Of a DNA stretch of 64,000 nt, positions 17,668-27,986 are shown piece after piece. The DNA comes from Mycolicibacterium canariasense (GTDB lineage: Bacteria > Actinomycetota > Actinomycetes > Mycobacteriales > Mycobacteriaceae). The stretch spans positions 434,001 to 498,000 of the forward strand of contig NZ_LQOL01000052.1 of NCBI RefSeq assembly GCF_002101555.1. The letters run 5' to 3'. The translations under genes and the position numbers were made by a program. Within the stretch, counting starts at the first letter, position 1. Every line of letters starts with the position of its first letter. The notes below the pieces were generated by a model. The model was not told where the DNA came from. It did no database searches and was given only the letters and a program-made list of their open reading frames with translations.

Positions 17668-19230
17668 GTGACTTCGATGATGGCGCGCGAGGACGAGGCG
17701 TCCGCAGGCGCCGACGCGCGCCCACGCACCTACCAGGTGCGCACCTATGGCTGCCAGATGAACGTGCACGATTCCGAGCGCCTGGCCGGGCTGCTCGACG
17801 CCGCCGGTTATGTGCGCGCCGCGGACGGCACCGACGCCGACATCGTGGTGTTCAACACCTGCGCGGTGCGCGAGAACGCCGACAACAAGCTCTACGGCAA
17901 CCTCAGCCATCTTGCGCCGCGGCGCAGCGCCGACCCGAACATGCAGATCGCCGTCGGCGGGTGCCTGGCGCAGAAGGACCGTGACGCGGTGCTCACCAAG
18001 GCGCCCTGGGTGGATGTGGTGTTCGGCACCCACAACATCGGTTCGTTGCCGGTGTTGCTGGAACGCGCCCGCCATCAGCGGGTGGCGCAGGTGGAAATCG
18101 CCGAGGCGCTGCAGGAGTTCCCGTCGGCGCTGCCGGCGTCACGTGAATCCGCTTACGCGGCATGGGTTTCCATCTCGGTGGGCTGCAACAACACCTGCAC
18201 GTTCTGCATCGTCCCGTCGCTGCGCGGCAAGGAGGTGGACCGCAGGCCCGGCGATATCCTGGCCGAGGTGCAGACCCTCGTCGACCAGGGTGTGCTCGAG
18301 ATCACCCTGCTGGGCCAGAATGTCAACGCCTACGGCGTGTCGTTCGCAGCGGACGAGCGCTTGCGCGAGGACCCGGCGATGTGGTCGGACATCCCGCGCA
18401 ACCGCGGCGCGTTCGCCGAACTGCTGCGCGCCTGTGGCCGCATCGACGGACTGGAACGCGTGCGGTTCACCTCGCCGCATCCGGCCGAATTCACCGACGA
18501 CGTGATCGAGGCGATGGCGGCCACCCCGAATGTGTGCCCGACGCTGCACATGCCGCTGCAGTCGGGGTCCGACCGCGTCCTCAAGGCGATGCGTCGGTCC
18601 TATCGGGCCGAGCGCTACCTGGGCATCATCGACCGGGTGCGGGCCGCCATCCCGCACGCCGCGCTCACCACCGACATCATCGTCGGATTTCCGGGGGAGA
18701 CCGAGGACGATTTCCAGGCCACCCTGGACGTCGTGCGTCAGGCCCGGTTCGCCAGTGCCTTCACCTTCCAATACTCCAAGCGGCCCGGCACGCCGGCCGC
18801 CGAGCTGCCGGACCAGCTGCCGAAAGCCGTTGTCAGCGAACGGTATCAGCGCCTGATCGCCCTGCAGGAGGAGATTTCCTGGCAGGAGAACAAGGCTCAG
18901 ATCGGTAGCACCGTCGAGGTTCTGGTGGCCGCCGGCGAGGGCCGTAAGGACGCTGCCACCGCACGGATGTCCGGGCGCGCCCGCGACGGCCGGCTGGTGC
19001 ACTTCGCCCCGGGGCAGGCCGACATCCGTCCCGGTGACATCGTCACCACCGTGATCACCGGGGCCGCGCCGCATCACCTGATTGCCGACGGTGCCGTGCG
19101 CAGCCACCGCCGCACCAGGGCCGGTGACGCGCATGCCGCCGGTCAGCGCCCGGTGACCGGCGTCGGCCTGGGGATGCCGGGCATCGGCGCGCCACCCGCG
19201 GCCGCGGCCACGTCGGGATGTGCCCGATGA
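17668..19230 (+). CDS. miaB: tRNA-2-methylthio-N6-dimethylallyladenosine synthase MiaB
   Basis: A 520-residue radical-SAM methylthiotransferase. The N-terminal UPF0004 domain has Cys29, Cys65 and Cys99 for one [4Fe-4S] cluster; the radical-SAM motif CNNTCTFC holds Cys173, Cys177 and Cys180; a TRAM domain follows near 390-460. It adds a methylthio group to i6A37 of tRNAs reading UNN codons, downstream of MiaA, whose gene lies 5 kb away on the same strand. The C-terminal 55 residues (Ala/Gly/His-rich) extend past the TRAM domain. The stop overlaps the next ATG (ATGA). An alternative ATG at 17659 overlaps the -10 box. Confidence 0.94.
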   Translation: MTSMMAREDEASAGADARPRTYQVRTYGCQMNVHDSERLAGLLDAAGYVRAADGTDADIVVFNTCAVRENADNKLYGNLSHLAPRRSADPNMQIAVGGCLAQKDRDAVLTKAPWVDVVFGTHNIGSLPVLLERARHQRVAQVEIAEALQEFPSALPASRESAYAAWVSISVGCNNTCTFCIVPSLRGKEVDRRPGDILAEVQTLVDQGVLEITLLGQNVNAYGVSFAADERLREDPAMWSDIPRNRGAFAELLRACGRIDGLERVRFTSPHPAEFTDDVIEAMAATPNVCPTLHMPLQSGSDRVLKAMRRSYRAERYLGIIDRVRAAIPHAALTTDIIVGFPGETEDDFQATLDVVRQARFASAFTFQYSKRPGTPAAELPDQLPKAVVSERYQRLIALQEEISWQENKAQIGSTVEVLVAAGEGRKDAATARMSGRARDGRLVHFAPGQADIRPGDIVTTVITGAAPHHLIADGAVRSHRRTRAGDAHAAGQRPVTGVGLGMPGIGAPPAAAATSGCAR

Positions 19231-19799
19231 GCGACAAGGAATTCGACGCCTACAAGGGCGATATCGAGGCCGCCGAGCGGCGCGTCGCCGCCGAGATCGA
19301 CCCGGGCGGCCGCGCGGTGGTGGTCGCCGTGCTGGTGTTGGTGGTGGCGCTGTCGTTCGCGCTGCCGCACATGGGCTCCACCCGCGGGCTGGACGTGCTG
19401 GTCGGCGACCAGACCGCCATCAACGACGGCGTCGCCCTGCCGTCGCGGGTATTCGTCTGGCTCACACTCGTTTTCGGCGTGGGCTTTTCCATCTTGGCGT
19501 TGCTGACCCGGCGTTGGACGCTGGCCTGGATCGCCCTGGCCGGCACCGCGGTGGCCTGCCCGGCGGGCATGCTGGCGGTCTGGTCACGCCAGACCGCCAC
19601 CCACGGCCACCCCGGCCCCGGTATCGGGTTGATCATCGGCTGGATCGCGGTGATCCTGCTGGCCTACAACTGGGCGCGGGTGGTGTGGTCGCGTACCGCG
19701 GTGCAGTTGGCCGCCGAGGAACAGCGCCGCCGCGCCCTCGCGCAGCGCCAGAGCAAGGGCCTGCTCGATGATCTCGGCGACGACGCGGGCGACGACTAG
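19227..19799 (+). CDS. Conserved mycobacterial membrane protein (Rv2732c type)
   Basis: A 190-residue protein starting MSDKEFDAYKGDIEAAERRVAAEI, with four hydrophobic segments (about residues 28-48, 70-95, 98-118 and 128-150) and a charged C-terminus rich in Arg then Asp. It matches the Rv2732c family, of unknown function, always next to miaB. Its ATG overlaps the miaB stop, so the two are translationally coupled. Confidence 0.8.
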   Translation: MSDKEFDAYKGDIEAAERRVAAEIDPGGRAVVVAVLVLVVALSFALPHMGSTRGLDVLVGDQTAINDGVALPSRVFVWLTLVFGVGFSILALLTRRWTLAWIALAGTAVACPAGMLAVWSRQTATHGHPGPGIGLIIGWIAVILLAYNWARVVWSRTAVQLAAEEQRRRALAQRQSKGLLDDLGDDAGDD

Positions 19800-19808
19800 A
19801 GGGCCTGG

Positions 19809-21149
19809 CTAGCGCTTCTTGCTGACGGCCTCGGCCGCGGTCTCGGCCCACTCCCGCCACTGCGCGGCGCTGGCCCTGGCCTGCTCGGCATCCTTGGTGC
19901 GGCCGGCCGCCGCGGCCTTCTCCGCCTGCTTCTCGAACTGCTCGGCGCGCTCGCGGAACTGTTCGGCGCGGGCCACCGCCTCGGCGTCCACATGGCTCAC
20001 CGAACTCGCGTCACGCACCTTCTTCTCGACCGCGCGCAACCGGCGCTCCAATTCGGCCGAACGTTCCCGCGGCACCTTGCCGATGGCGTCCCATCTGTCG
20101 CCGAGCGCCCGGAAGGCGGCCCGCGCCGCGTCCGGGTCGCTGACGTCGATGGCCTCGGCCTCGGCCAGCAGCGCCTCCTTGGCCGCGGCGTTCGCCCCGA
20201 ACTCGGCGTCGCGCTCGGCGTTGACGGCGTTGCGCGCGGCGAAGAAGGTGTCCTGGGCGGCCTTGAAGCGTGCCCACAGGGCGTCGTCGACGTCCTTGGC
20301 GGCCCGGCCCGCGGCCTTCCACTGCGCCAGCAGATCCCGGAAGGTCGCCGCGGTCGCCGCCCACTCGGTGGAATCGCTGAGCGCCTCGGCTTTCTCACAC
20401 AATGCTTCCTTCGCTTGGCGCACGCCCACCCGTTCCCGGTCCAGCTCGGCGAAGTGCGAGCCACGCCGCCGGTTGAAGGCCTCCCGGGCGGCCGAATACC
20501 GCTTCCACAGCGCGTCGTCGGTCTTGCGGTCCAGCCCGGTGATGGTGCGCCACTCGTCGAGGATCTCGCGCAGCCGGTCGCCGGCGGCCTTCCACTGGGT
20601 GGAGTTCTCGGCGATCTCCTCGGCCTCGGCGGCCAGCGCCTCCTTACGCGCGGTCTGGGTGGCGCGATGTTCGTCACGCCGGGCACGCTCGGCCGCGGCG
20701 GCGTCGCCGGCATGTTCGACGATGGCGGTCAGCCGGGCGTGCACCGCGTCCACGTCACCGAGTACGGCGGCGGTGGGCAGCCCCTCCAGCAGGGCGGCGG
20801 CGGCGGTCTTGATCTTGCGGGCATCACCGCTGCCCGACGCCAGCCGCGTCTCCAGCAGGGCGACCTCGGTGTGCAGATCGTCGTAGCGGCGGCCGAAGTG
20901 GGCGTAGGCCGCCTCGGCATCACCGGCCTGCCAGGACCCGATCACGCGTTCCCCCGCCGAGGTGATCAGCACGACGGTGCCGTCGGGTTCGACACGGCCG
21001 AACCGGTGCGGATCGACGGCCGGGGTGGTGGGCGGTATGACGGCCGGGGCCGCGGCGGCGGCAGCAGCCGGTTTGGGGCCCGGACGGGGGCCGGGCCGGG
21101 GACCTGGGCGCGGTGCCGGCTTGGGAGCGTCGGAATCGCTGGTCGTCAT
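19809..21149 (-). CDS. DUF349 domain-containing protein
   Basis: A 446-residue mostly helical protein. Residues 5-40 are a Pro/Gly/Ala-Lys linker with repeated PRPGP. Several DUF349 repeats of about 75 residues follow from 130 to 390 (W-KAAGRAAKDVDDALWARFKAAQDTFF and similar blocks recur). The C-terminus has Arg/Glu/Ala coiled coil. It corresponds to Rv2731. DUF349 proteins are soluble, nucleic-acid or ribosome-associated candidates with no agreed role. It is convergent with the miaB-linked membrane gene. Confidence 0.85.
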   Translation of the reverse strand: MTTSDSDAPKPAPRPGPRPGPRPGPKPAAAAAAAPAVIPPTTPAVDPHRFGRVEPDGTVVLITSAGERVIGSWQAGDAEAAYAHFGRRYDDLHTEVALLETRLASGSGDARKIKTAAAALLEGLPTAAVLGDVDAVHARLTAIVEHAGDAAAAERARRDEHRATQTARKEALAAEAEEIAENSTQWKAAGDRLREILDEWRTITGLDRKTDDALWKRYSAAREAFNRRRGSHFAELDRERVGVRQAKEALCEKAEALSDSTEWAATAATFRDLLAQWKAAGRAAKDVDDALWARFKAAQDTFFAARNAVNAERDAEFGANAAAKEALLAEAEAIDVSDPDAARAAFRALGDRWDAIGKVPRERSAELERRLRAVEKKVRDASSVSHVDAEAVARAEQFRERAEQFEKQAEKAAAAGRTKDAEQARASAAQWREWAETAAEAVSKKR

Positions 21150-21338
21150 GAGTTTTCTCCACCTCCACGCGGGCTGACCCGCACCTGCCGCGCGACGCGG
21201 CGCCAATAGCTTCCGCACGCTATTGAAGCAGGTCACCGGCCGACGTGCGTACGGCTTCGTGATGGACCGGGTCCCTCGGTTGCGAGATCACCACCACTGA
21301 CGGCACGCTCAGCGCAGCTGAGAGGTTTGGAGTCACCG

Positions 21339-22211
21339 ATGCACAAAGCGGATATCGCCGCTCTGTTGGCGCTGGGCGCCGCGTTCTTCATCGCCGTCGG
21401 CGACGTCATCCATCAGCGGTCGGCGCAGCAGGTGAGCGACGAATCCGTCGGCCATCTGCGGCTGTTCGCGCGGCTGCTGCGCGATCGCCGCTGGTGGCTG
21501 GGCAGCCTGGTGGCCGGGGCCGGTTTCGGACTGCAGGCCGCCGCGCTGGGATTCGGGTCGGTGCTGCTGGTGCAGGCCCTGCTGGTGACCTCGCTGCTGT
21601 TCGCGCTCCCGATCAACGCGCGCCTGACGCACCGGCGGGTGACCCGGTTCGAATGGACCTGGGCCGCGCTGCTGGCCGCGTCGGTGGCGGTCATCGTGAC
21701 CGTCGGCAATCCGACCGCGGGGCACTCCCGGGCGTCGGTGCAGGTGTGGCTGGCCGTCGGGGCGGTCCTCGGGCCGGCGCTGGTGCTGTGCATCATCGGC
21801 GCACGCATCTGGTCGGGGACGGTGGGCGCGATCCTGCTGGCCTGCGTGTCCGGCGCCATGTGGGGACTGTTCGCGGTGCTGACCAAGGGCGTGGTCGACC
21901 GCCTCCAACACGGCCCGTTGGCGGTGCTGAGCACCCCGGAGCTCTACGCCTGGGCGCTGGTGGCCGTCGCCGCGACCGGGTGGCAGCAGGCCGCGTTCCG
22001 GGCCGGGACCCTCACCGCGTCGCTGCCGGCGATGACGGACGCCGAACCCGTGGTGGGGTCCATCCTGGGCATCGTGGTGCTCGGTGAGACGTTGCGGCCC
22101 GGCGATGCGGGCTGGATCACGTTGATCGCCGCCGTGCTGGTCATGGTGGTCGCGACCGGCGCGCTGGCCCGCGGCGAGGCCGGTTGGGCGCAGGAGCCCG
22201 CCCACACGTAG
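21339..22211 (+). CDS. DMT superfamily (EamA-like) membrane transporter
   Basis: A 290-residue integral membrane protein with about nine to ten hydrophobic segments, no cleavable signal peptide, and the EamA-like C-terminal pattern ASLPAMTDAEPVVGSILGIVVLGETL, where the conserved Glu and Pro precede a helix. It is likely a small-solute or metabolite exporter; the substrate is unknown. It is the Rv2729c counterpart. The ATG at 21339 has GGAG six bases upstream; a TTG at 21327 overlaps that ribosome site. Confidence 0.82.
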   Translation: MHKADIAALLALGAAFFIAVGDVIHQRSAQQVSDESVGHLRLFARLLRDRRWWLGSLVAGAGFGLQAAALGFGSVLLVQALLVTSLLFALPINARLTHRRVTRFEWTWAALLAASVAVIVTVGNPTAGHSRASVQVWLAVGAVLGPALVLCIIGARIWSGTVGAILLACVSGAMWGLFAVLTKGVVDRLQHGPLAVLSTPELYAWALVAVAATGWQQAAFRAGTLTASLPAMTDAEPVVGSILGIVVLGETLRPGDAGWITLIAAVLVMVVATGALARGEAGWAQEPAHT

Positions 22212-22214
22212 CGA

Positions 22215-22220
22215 TAACGT
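22215..22220 (+). promoter_or_regulatory. Candidate -10 box for leaderless class-III dioxygenase-like gene
   Basis: TAACGT, seven bases before the GTG at 22228. Confidence 0.35.
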
Positions 22221-22227
22221 GGTCCGG

Positions 22228-22953
22228 GTGTTGGCCGCCATCGCCGTGATCCCGTCGGCTCCCGTGCTGGTGCCCGAGCTGGCCGGAGCGGCCCCGGACG
22301 TGACGGCCGAACTTCGCGATGCCCGTACCGCCGTCGCGACCGCGGCCGCGGCGCTGCCGTCGCGCTGGATCGTCGTCGGCACCGGCCCGGCCGCCGCGCT
22401 CATCGCGCCCGATGCGGTCGGCACGTTCGCCGGGTACGGCGTCGATCTGCGGGTGCAACTCGCACCGGGGGCGGCCGGTGCCCTCGCCGAGTTGCCGCTG
22501 TGCGCGCTGATCGCCGGTTGGGTGCGCGGGCTGGCGGCGCCGGGCGCGCGGGCCGAGGTCCGGGTGTACCGCGACGATCTGGATGCCGAGGCGGCCGTGG
22601 CCGCCGGCGGCGCCCTGCGCACCGAGATCGATGCCGCCGCCGACGCGGTCGGGGTGCTGGTGGTGGCCGACGGTGCGCACACCCTGACGCCGTCGGCGCC
22701 CGGAGGGCACGACCCCGATTCGGTTGCGGTGCAAGAAGTCCTGGATGACGCGCTGGCCACCGGCGACACCGCGGCCCTGGCCCGGCTGGGCGCCGGCGTG
22801 GTGGGCCGGGTGGCCTACCAGGTGCTGGCCGGGCTCGGCGCGCCTGCGGAGGCCACCGAGCTGTACCGGGGTGCGCCCTACGGCGTCGGCTACTTCGCCG
22901 GGGTGTGGCGTCCGGCGCTGGCGCACATAGCGACCGGGGGATGTGCACCGTGA
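22228..22953 (+). CDS. Conserved hypothetical, class III extradiol dioxygenase-like (Rv2728c type)
   Basis: A 241-residue Ala-rich protein beginning VLAAIAVIPSAPVLVPELAG, a beta-strand-plus-loop start found in the class III extradiol dioxygenase (LigB-like) superfamily. The typical metal-binding His residues are not obvious, so enzymatic function is doubtful. GTG at 22228 is chosen on a -10 box seven bases upstream; GTG at 22219 is an alternative. Its TGA overlaps the miaA GTG (GTGA), so it is coupled to miaA, as in M. tuberculosis. Confidence 0.7.
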   Translation: MLAAIAVIPSAPVLVPELAGAAPDVTAELRDARTAVATAAAALPSRWIVVGTGPAAALIAPDAVGTFAGYGVDLRVQLAPGAAGALAELPLCALIAGWVRGLAAPGARAEVRVYRDDLDAEAAVAAGGALRTEIDAAADAVGVLVVADGAHTLTPSAPGGHDPDSVAVQEVLDDALATGDTAALARLGAGVVGRVAYQVLAGLGAPAEATELYRGAPYGVGYFAGVWRPALAHIATGGCAP

Positions 22954-23852
22954 CCCGGCCGGTGGCCGTGATCGGGCCGACCGGGACCGGTAAGTCGGCG
23001 CTGGCGCTGGATATCGCGGAGCGGCTCGGCGGGGAGATCGTCAACGCCGACGCGATGCAGCTGTACCGGGGGATGGACATCGGGACCGCCAAGCTGCCGG
23101 TCGAGCAGCGCCGCGGCATCCCACACCATCAGCTCGACGTCCTCGACGTCACGGTGAACGCGTCGGTCGCCCGCTACCAGGAACGCGCCGCCGCCGATAT
23201 CGAGGCGATCATGGACCGCGGGGCGGTGCCGGTGATCGTCGGCGGTTCGATGCTCTACATCCAGTCGTTGCTGGACCAGTGGTCGTTCCCGGCCACCGAT
23301 CCCGACGTGCGGGCCCGCTGGGAGGCGCGGCTGGCCGAGGTGGGGGTGGCGGCGCTGCACGACGAACTCCGGCGCGTCGACCCGCAGGCCGCGGCTTCGA
23401 TCCTGGCCACCGACGGCCGCCGCATCGTGCGCGCGCTGGAGGTGGTGGAGCTGACGGGTCAGCCGTTCGCCGCGTCGGCGCCGCGGATCGGGACGCCGCG
23501 CTGGGACACCGCGATCATCGGATTGGATTGGGAGACCGAGCTTCTGGACGAGCGGCTGCGGCAGCGCACCGATGCGATGTTCGACGAGGGGCTGGTCGCC
23601 GAGGTGACCGGTCTGATCGGGGTGGGGCTGCGCACCGGGGTGACGGCCGCACGCGCGCTCGGCTACGCGCAGGTGCTGGCCGACCTGGACGCCGGCGGGG
23701 ACGGCTCGGCCGCACGCGAACCCACCTTCATGGGCACCCGCCGCTACGTGCGCAGGCAACGCTCCTGGTTCCGCCGCGACCACCGGGTGAACTGGCTCGA
23801 CGGTTCGGCATCGGACCTGGCCGATACCGCGGTCGCTATCCTGGACGGATGA
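22950..23852 (+). CDS. miaA: tRNA dimethylallyltransferase MiaA
   Basis: A 300-residue enzyme with P-loop GPTGTGKS (residues 9-16), the DSMQLYRG-like NADAMQLYRGMDIGT, and the C-terminal RRYVRRQRSWFRRD block of the family. It transfers the dimethylallyl group from DMAPP to A37 of tRNAs, the substrate then methylthiolated by MiaB. GTG 22950 is chosen for the exact GTGA overlap with the upstream gene; an ATG at 22941 is the alternative. Its stop overlaps the dapF ATG (ATGA). Confidence 0.95.
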   Translation: MTRPVAVIGPTGTGKSALALDIAERLGGEIVNADAMQLYRGMDIGTAKLPVEQRRGIPHHQLDVLDVTVNASVARYQERAAADIEAIMDRGAVPVIVGGSMLYIQSLLDQWSFPATDPDVRARWEARLAEVGVAALHDELRRVDPQAAASILATDGRRIVRALEVVELTGQPFAASAPRIGTPRWDTAIIGLDWETELLDERLRQRTDAMFDEGLVAEVTGLIGVGLRTGVTAARALGYAQVLADLDAGGDGSAAREPTFMGTRRYVRRQRSWFRRDHRVNWLDGSASDLADTAVAILDG

Positions 23853-24715
23853 GGTTTGCGAAAGGGCACGGCACGCAGAACGACTTCGTCGTGCTTGCCG
23901 ACCTCGACGCCGCCTTGGACCTCACCCCCGAGGCCGTCGCCGCCCTGTGCGACCGGCGTCGTGGGCTGGGAGCCGACGGTGTCCTGCGCGTCACCACCGC
24001 CGGCGCCGCGCTGGCTGCCGGGGTTTTCCCGGCGCTGCCCGAAGGGGTGGCCGCGGCGGACTGGTACATGGACTACCGCAACGCCGACGGGTCGATCGCA
24101 CAGATGTGCGGCAACGGGGTCCGAGTGTTCACCCACTATCTGCGTGCCGCGGGCCTGGAGCGCCGCGACGAATTCGTGGTCGGATCGCTGGCCGGGCCGC
24201 GCCCGGTCGTGGTGCACCGGCACGACGATGTCCATGCCGAGGTGACCGTCGACATGGGCAAGGCCAACGTGGTGGGCAGCGGATCGGCGGTGGTCGCCGG
24301 CCGCGCCTTCGACGGGCTGGCCGTCGACGTCGGCAATCCGCACCTGGCCTGCGTCACGGAACTGAGCGCGACGGCGCTGGCGGTGCTCGACGTCGCCGCG
24401 CCGGTGTCCTTCGACGCCGAGCAGTTCCCCGACGGCGTCAACGTCGAGGTGCTGACCCAGCCGGTCGGCGGGGTGGTCTCGATGCGCGTGCATGAGCGCG
24501 GTGTCGGCGAAACCCGTTCCTGCGGAACGGGAACCGTCGCCGCCGCGGTCGCCGCCCTGCAGCATGCGGGGGAGAGCGCCGGCACGCTGCGGGTGCGCAT
24601 CCCCGGCGGGGAGGTCACCGTCACCGTCACCGAGGCCACCAGCTACCTGCGCGGCCCGTCCGTGCTCGTCGCGACCGGCGAGCTCGCCGACCAGTGGTGG
24701 CGCAACCCGGCGTGA
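23849..24715 (+). CDS. dapF: Diaminopimelate epimerase DapF
   Basis: A 288-residue epimerase with the two catalytic cysteines in MCGNGVR (Cys87) and SCGTGT (Cys225). It converts LL- to meso-diaminopimelate for lysine and peptidoglycan synthesis, without cofactor. It has the usual duplicated fold with HGTQNDFVV near the start and DVGNPHLACV mid-chain. ATGA-coupled to miaA. hflX follows after 52 bases. Confidence 0.96.
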   Translation: MRFAKGHGTQNDFVVLADLDAALDLTPEAVAALCDRRRGLGADGVLRVTTAGAALAAGVFPALPEGVAAADWYMDYRNADGSIAQMCGNGVRVFTHYLRAAGLERRDEFVVGSLAGPRPVVVHRHDDVHAEVTVDMGKANVVGSGSAVVAGRAFDGLAVDVGNPHLACVTELSATALAVLDVAAPVSFDAEQFPDGVNVEVLTQPVGGVVSMRVHERGVGETRSCGTGTVAAAVAALQHAGESAGTLRVRIPGGEVTVTVTEATSYLRGPSVLVATGELADQWWRNPA

Positions 24716-24767
24716 CGAAATTCGGATGCACCGTCGCGGGCCGGCATGACACCATCGAAAGCCGCCC

Positions 24768-26170
<1,403 letters not shown>

Positions 26171-26174
<4 letters not shown>

Positions 26175-27832
26175 GCCGCCGCCTTCGCGGTGGCGGCGTC
26201 GTCCTTCGCCGCCTCCCCGCTGGTGGATTCGCCGGTGGCTCCGGGCTTTTCGGTCTTCTCCGGTTCGGTTTCGGGTGTGCTCTGCGGCTTGGTCGCGGGT
26301 TCGGTGCCGGGCTTGGTGGCGTCGGCGGACTTCACGTCGTGCTTGCCGGTCAGCGCCTGACCGAACTGACGAACCAGCTGGGCCAGCGGGCCCGTCCCGA
26401 TCGGCCCGCGTACCTTGGGCCGCACCGGTTCCGGTGTGGCGGCGGGTTGGTTCGTCTTGGTGTCGACGGGCTCGGTTTCGGCGGTGGTGTCCGGTTCTGT
26501 CCCTGCGGTATCGACCTTGGTGGTATCGACTTTCGCGGTATCGACCTTGGTGGTGTCGACCGGGGTGTCTGCGGTCTTGGTGCTCGCAGCGGTCTTGGCG
26601 GTGTCGGCGGTCTTGGCCGCCGTCAGGGTGGCGTTCGAGTCCTTAGCCGCCGCCAGGCTGGTGGTCGGGGTGGTGGTGACGGGCTGGGCAGCCTTGGGCA
26701 CCTTGACGCCGATATCGGCCAGGGCGGCCTGCACACCCTCGCCGAGGGCCTTGACCACGTCCCCGGCGAGCTTGACCGGATTGATGTTGAGCGGGATCAG
26801 CCGGAACGGCGCCGGCACCCCCGGGCTGAGGCTGCGGTCGTAGCCGGTGTCGATGAGCACCCGCAGCACCGGCTCCAGCAGATCCACGATGGGTTTGATG
26901 ATGAAGCTGGTGTGGGTGAAGCCGCCGAACTCGAGGAACGGGCGCACCAGCGGCAGCGTCCTGGTCGGGATGGTGATGTAGCGGGTGTCGCCGTAGTCGG
27001 TTTGGTTGGTCGGGTCGGCGATCTGGGCGGCCAGTTCTTCGGGCGTGTAGTCGTCGGGCAACTCGTCGGGGGCACTCTTGCCGTCCGGCGACAGATACGT
27101 CCCGTGCACGTACCAGAAGCCGGCGATGGCGTTGAGGGTGGCCAACGCGTTGAGTGGATACAACGGGAAGTCGGAGACACCGTCGTATTGGAACGCGATA
27201 TCGGTGGCGCAGATGTGATCGCAGGTGTCGGTGGGGGCGGGCAGCCCGAAGGTGGCGTCCAGGATCGGGACGTGGCCGAGGAAGGCGAGTCGCTCGAAGA
27301 GGCCGCCGTTGGGCCGGTTGGTGTTTCCGATCATCACGAAGGACAGGTAGTTCTGGTTCTTGGGCAGGTAGGCGAGATTGCGTTTCTCGCGGCTGACGAT
27401 GTTGCCGCCCTGTGAGTAGCCGAAGATGACGATCGGGGTGTTCGGTGGGTCCTGGGCCAGCGTGTTCACCAGCGTGGAGTTGAGGTTGGACAATCCCTCC
27501 CCGGTGGACACGTCCCATTTGGCACCGTCGAGGCCGCCCCAGCCGGGCAGCGGGATGGGCCAGAACTGGGCCGGATAGTCGATGGGTTTCAGGTCGCAGT
27601 TCGCGGTGGTGGTGCATCCCGACGGTGACCACCCGTCCGACGGCGCGATGTAGTACTTGAGCGCGTTGGTCATGTAGTCCTGCACCTCACCCGCTTTGGG
27701 GGTGCCGGTGCCGGGCACGATGAGGGCGGTCGCGGCCAGCGCCACGGCCATGCCCAGCACCGACGCGACGGTCAGGAACACCGCGGTCAGCAGCGCGAAT
27801 ACGGTCAGTACGGATCGTCGTGCGATATGCAT
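26171..27832 (-). CDS. Secreted PE-PPE domain serine hydrolase
   Basis: A 553-residue protein. Residues 1-34 are a signal peptide or anchor with a long hydrophobic core. A PE-PPE (alpha/beta hydrolase) domain of about 40-300 follows, with the nucleophile elbow GYSQGG (Ser140), and LIVPGTGTPKAG at its start. No PE or PPE N-terminal domain is present. From about 395 the chain is low-complexity, with repeats of VDTTKVDTAK, then Thr/Glu/Pro/Lys-rich. PE-PPE domain enzymes act as esterases or acyl/trehalose-type transferases in the envelope; the substrate is unknown. The gene marks the start of the accessory segment between hflX and fadE20. Confidence 0.86.
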
Positions 27833-27937
27833 CTGTCCACCTCGGGATCGGACGGCGCGTGCCCCAGCGATCGTCGCACCGCGGCGGCGTAACGGAGACG
27901 TAAATAGCGAATTTGCGCGACCCGCCGGAATTGAAAG

Positions 27938-27952
27938 TAGAATCTGATTCTA
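27938..27952. promoter_or_regulatory. Candidate operator: 15-bp perfect palindrome
   Basis: TAGAATCTGATTCTA, 7-base arms around a central T, directly beside a TAATAT (-10-like, 27951-27956) box and ahead of the thiolase-like gene. A good candidate site for the TetR regulator encoded at the end of the same module (31853-32455). Confidence 0.6.
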
Positions 27953-27986
27953 ATATTGTCGGGTGAGTCGACGAACGGAGCGCCGG

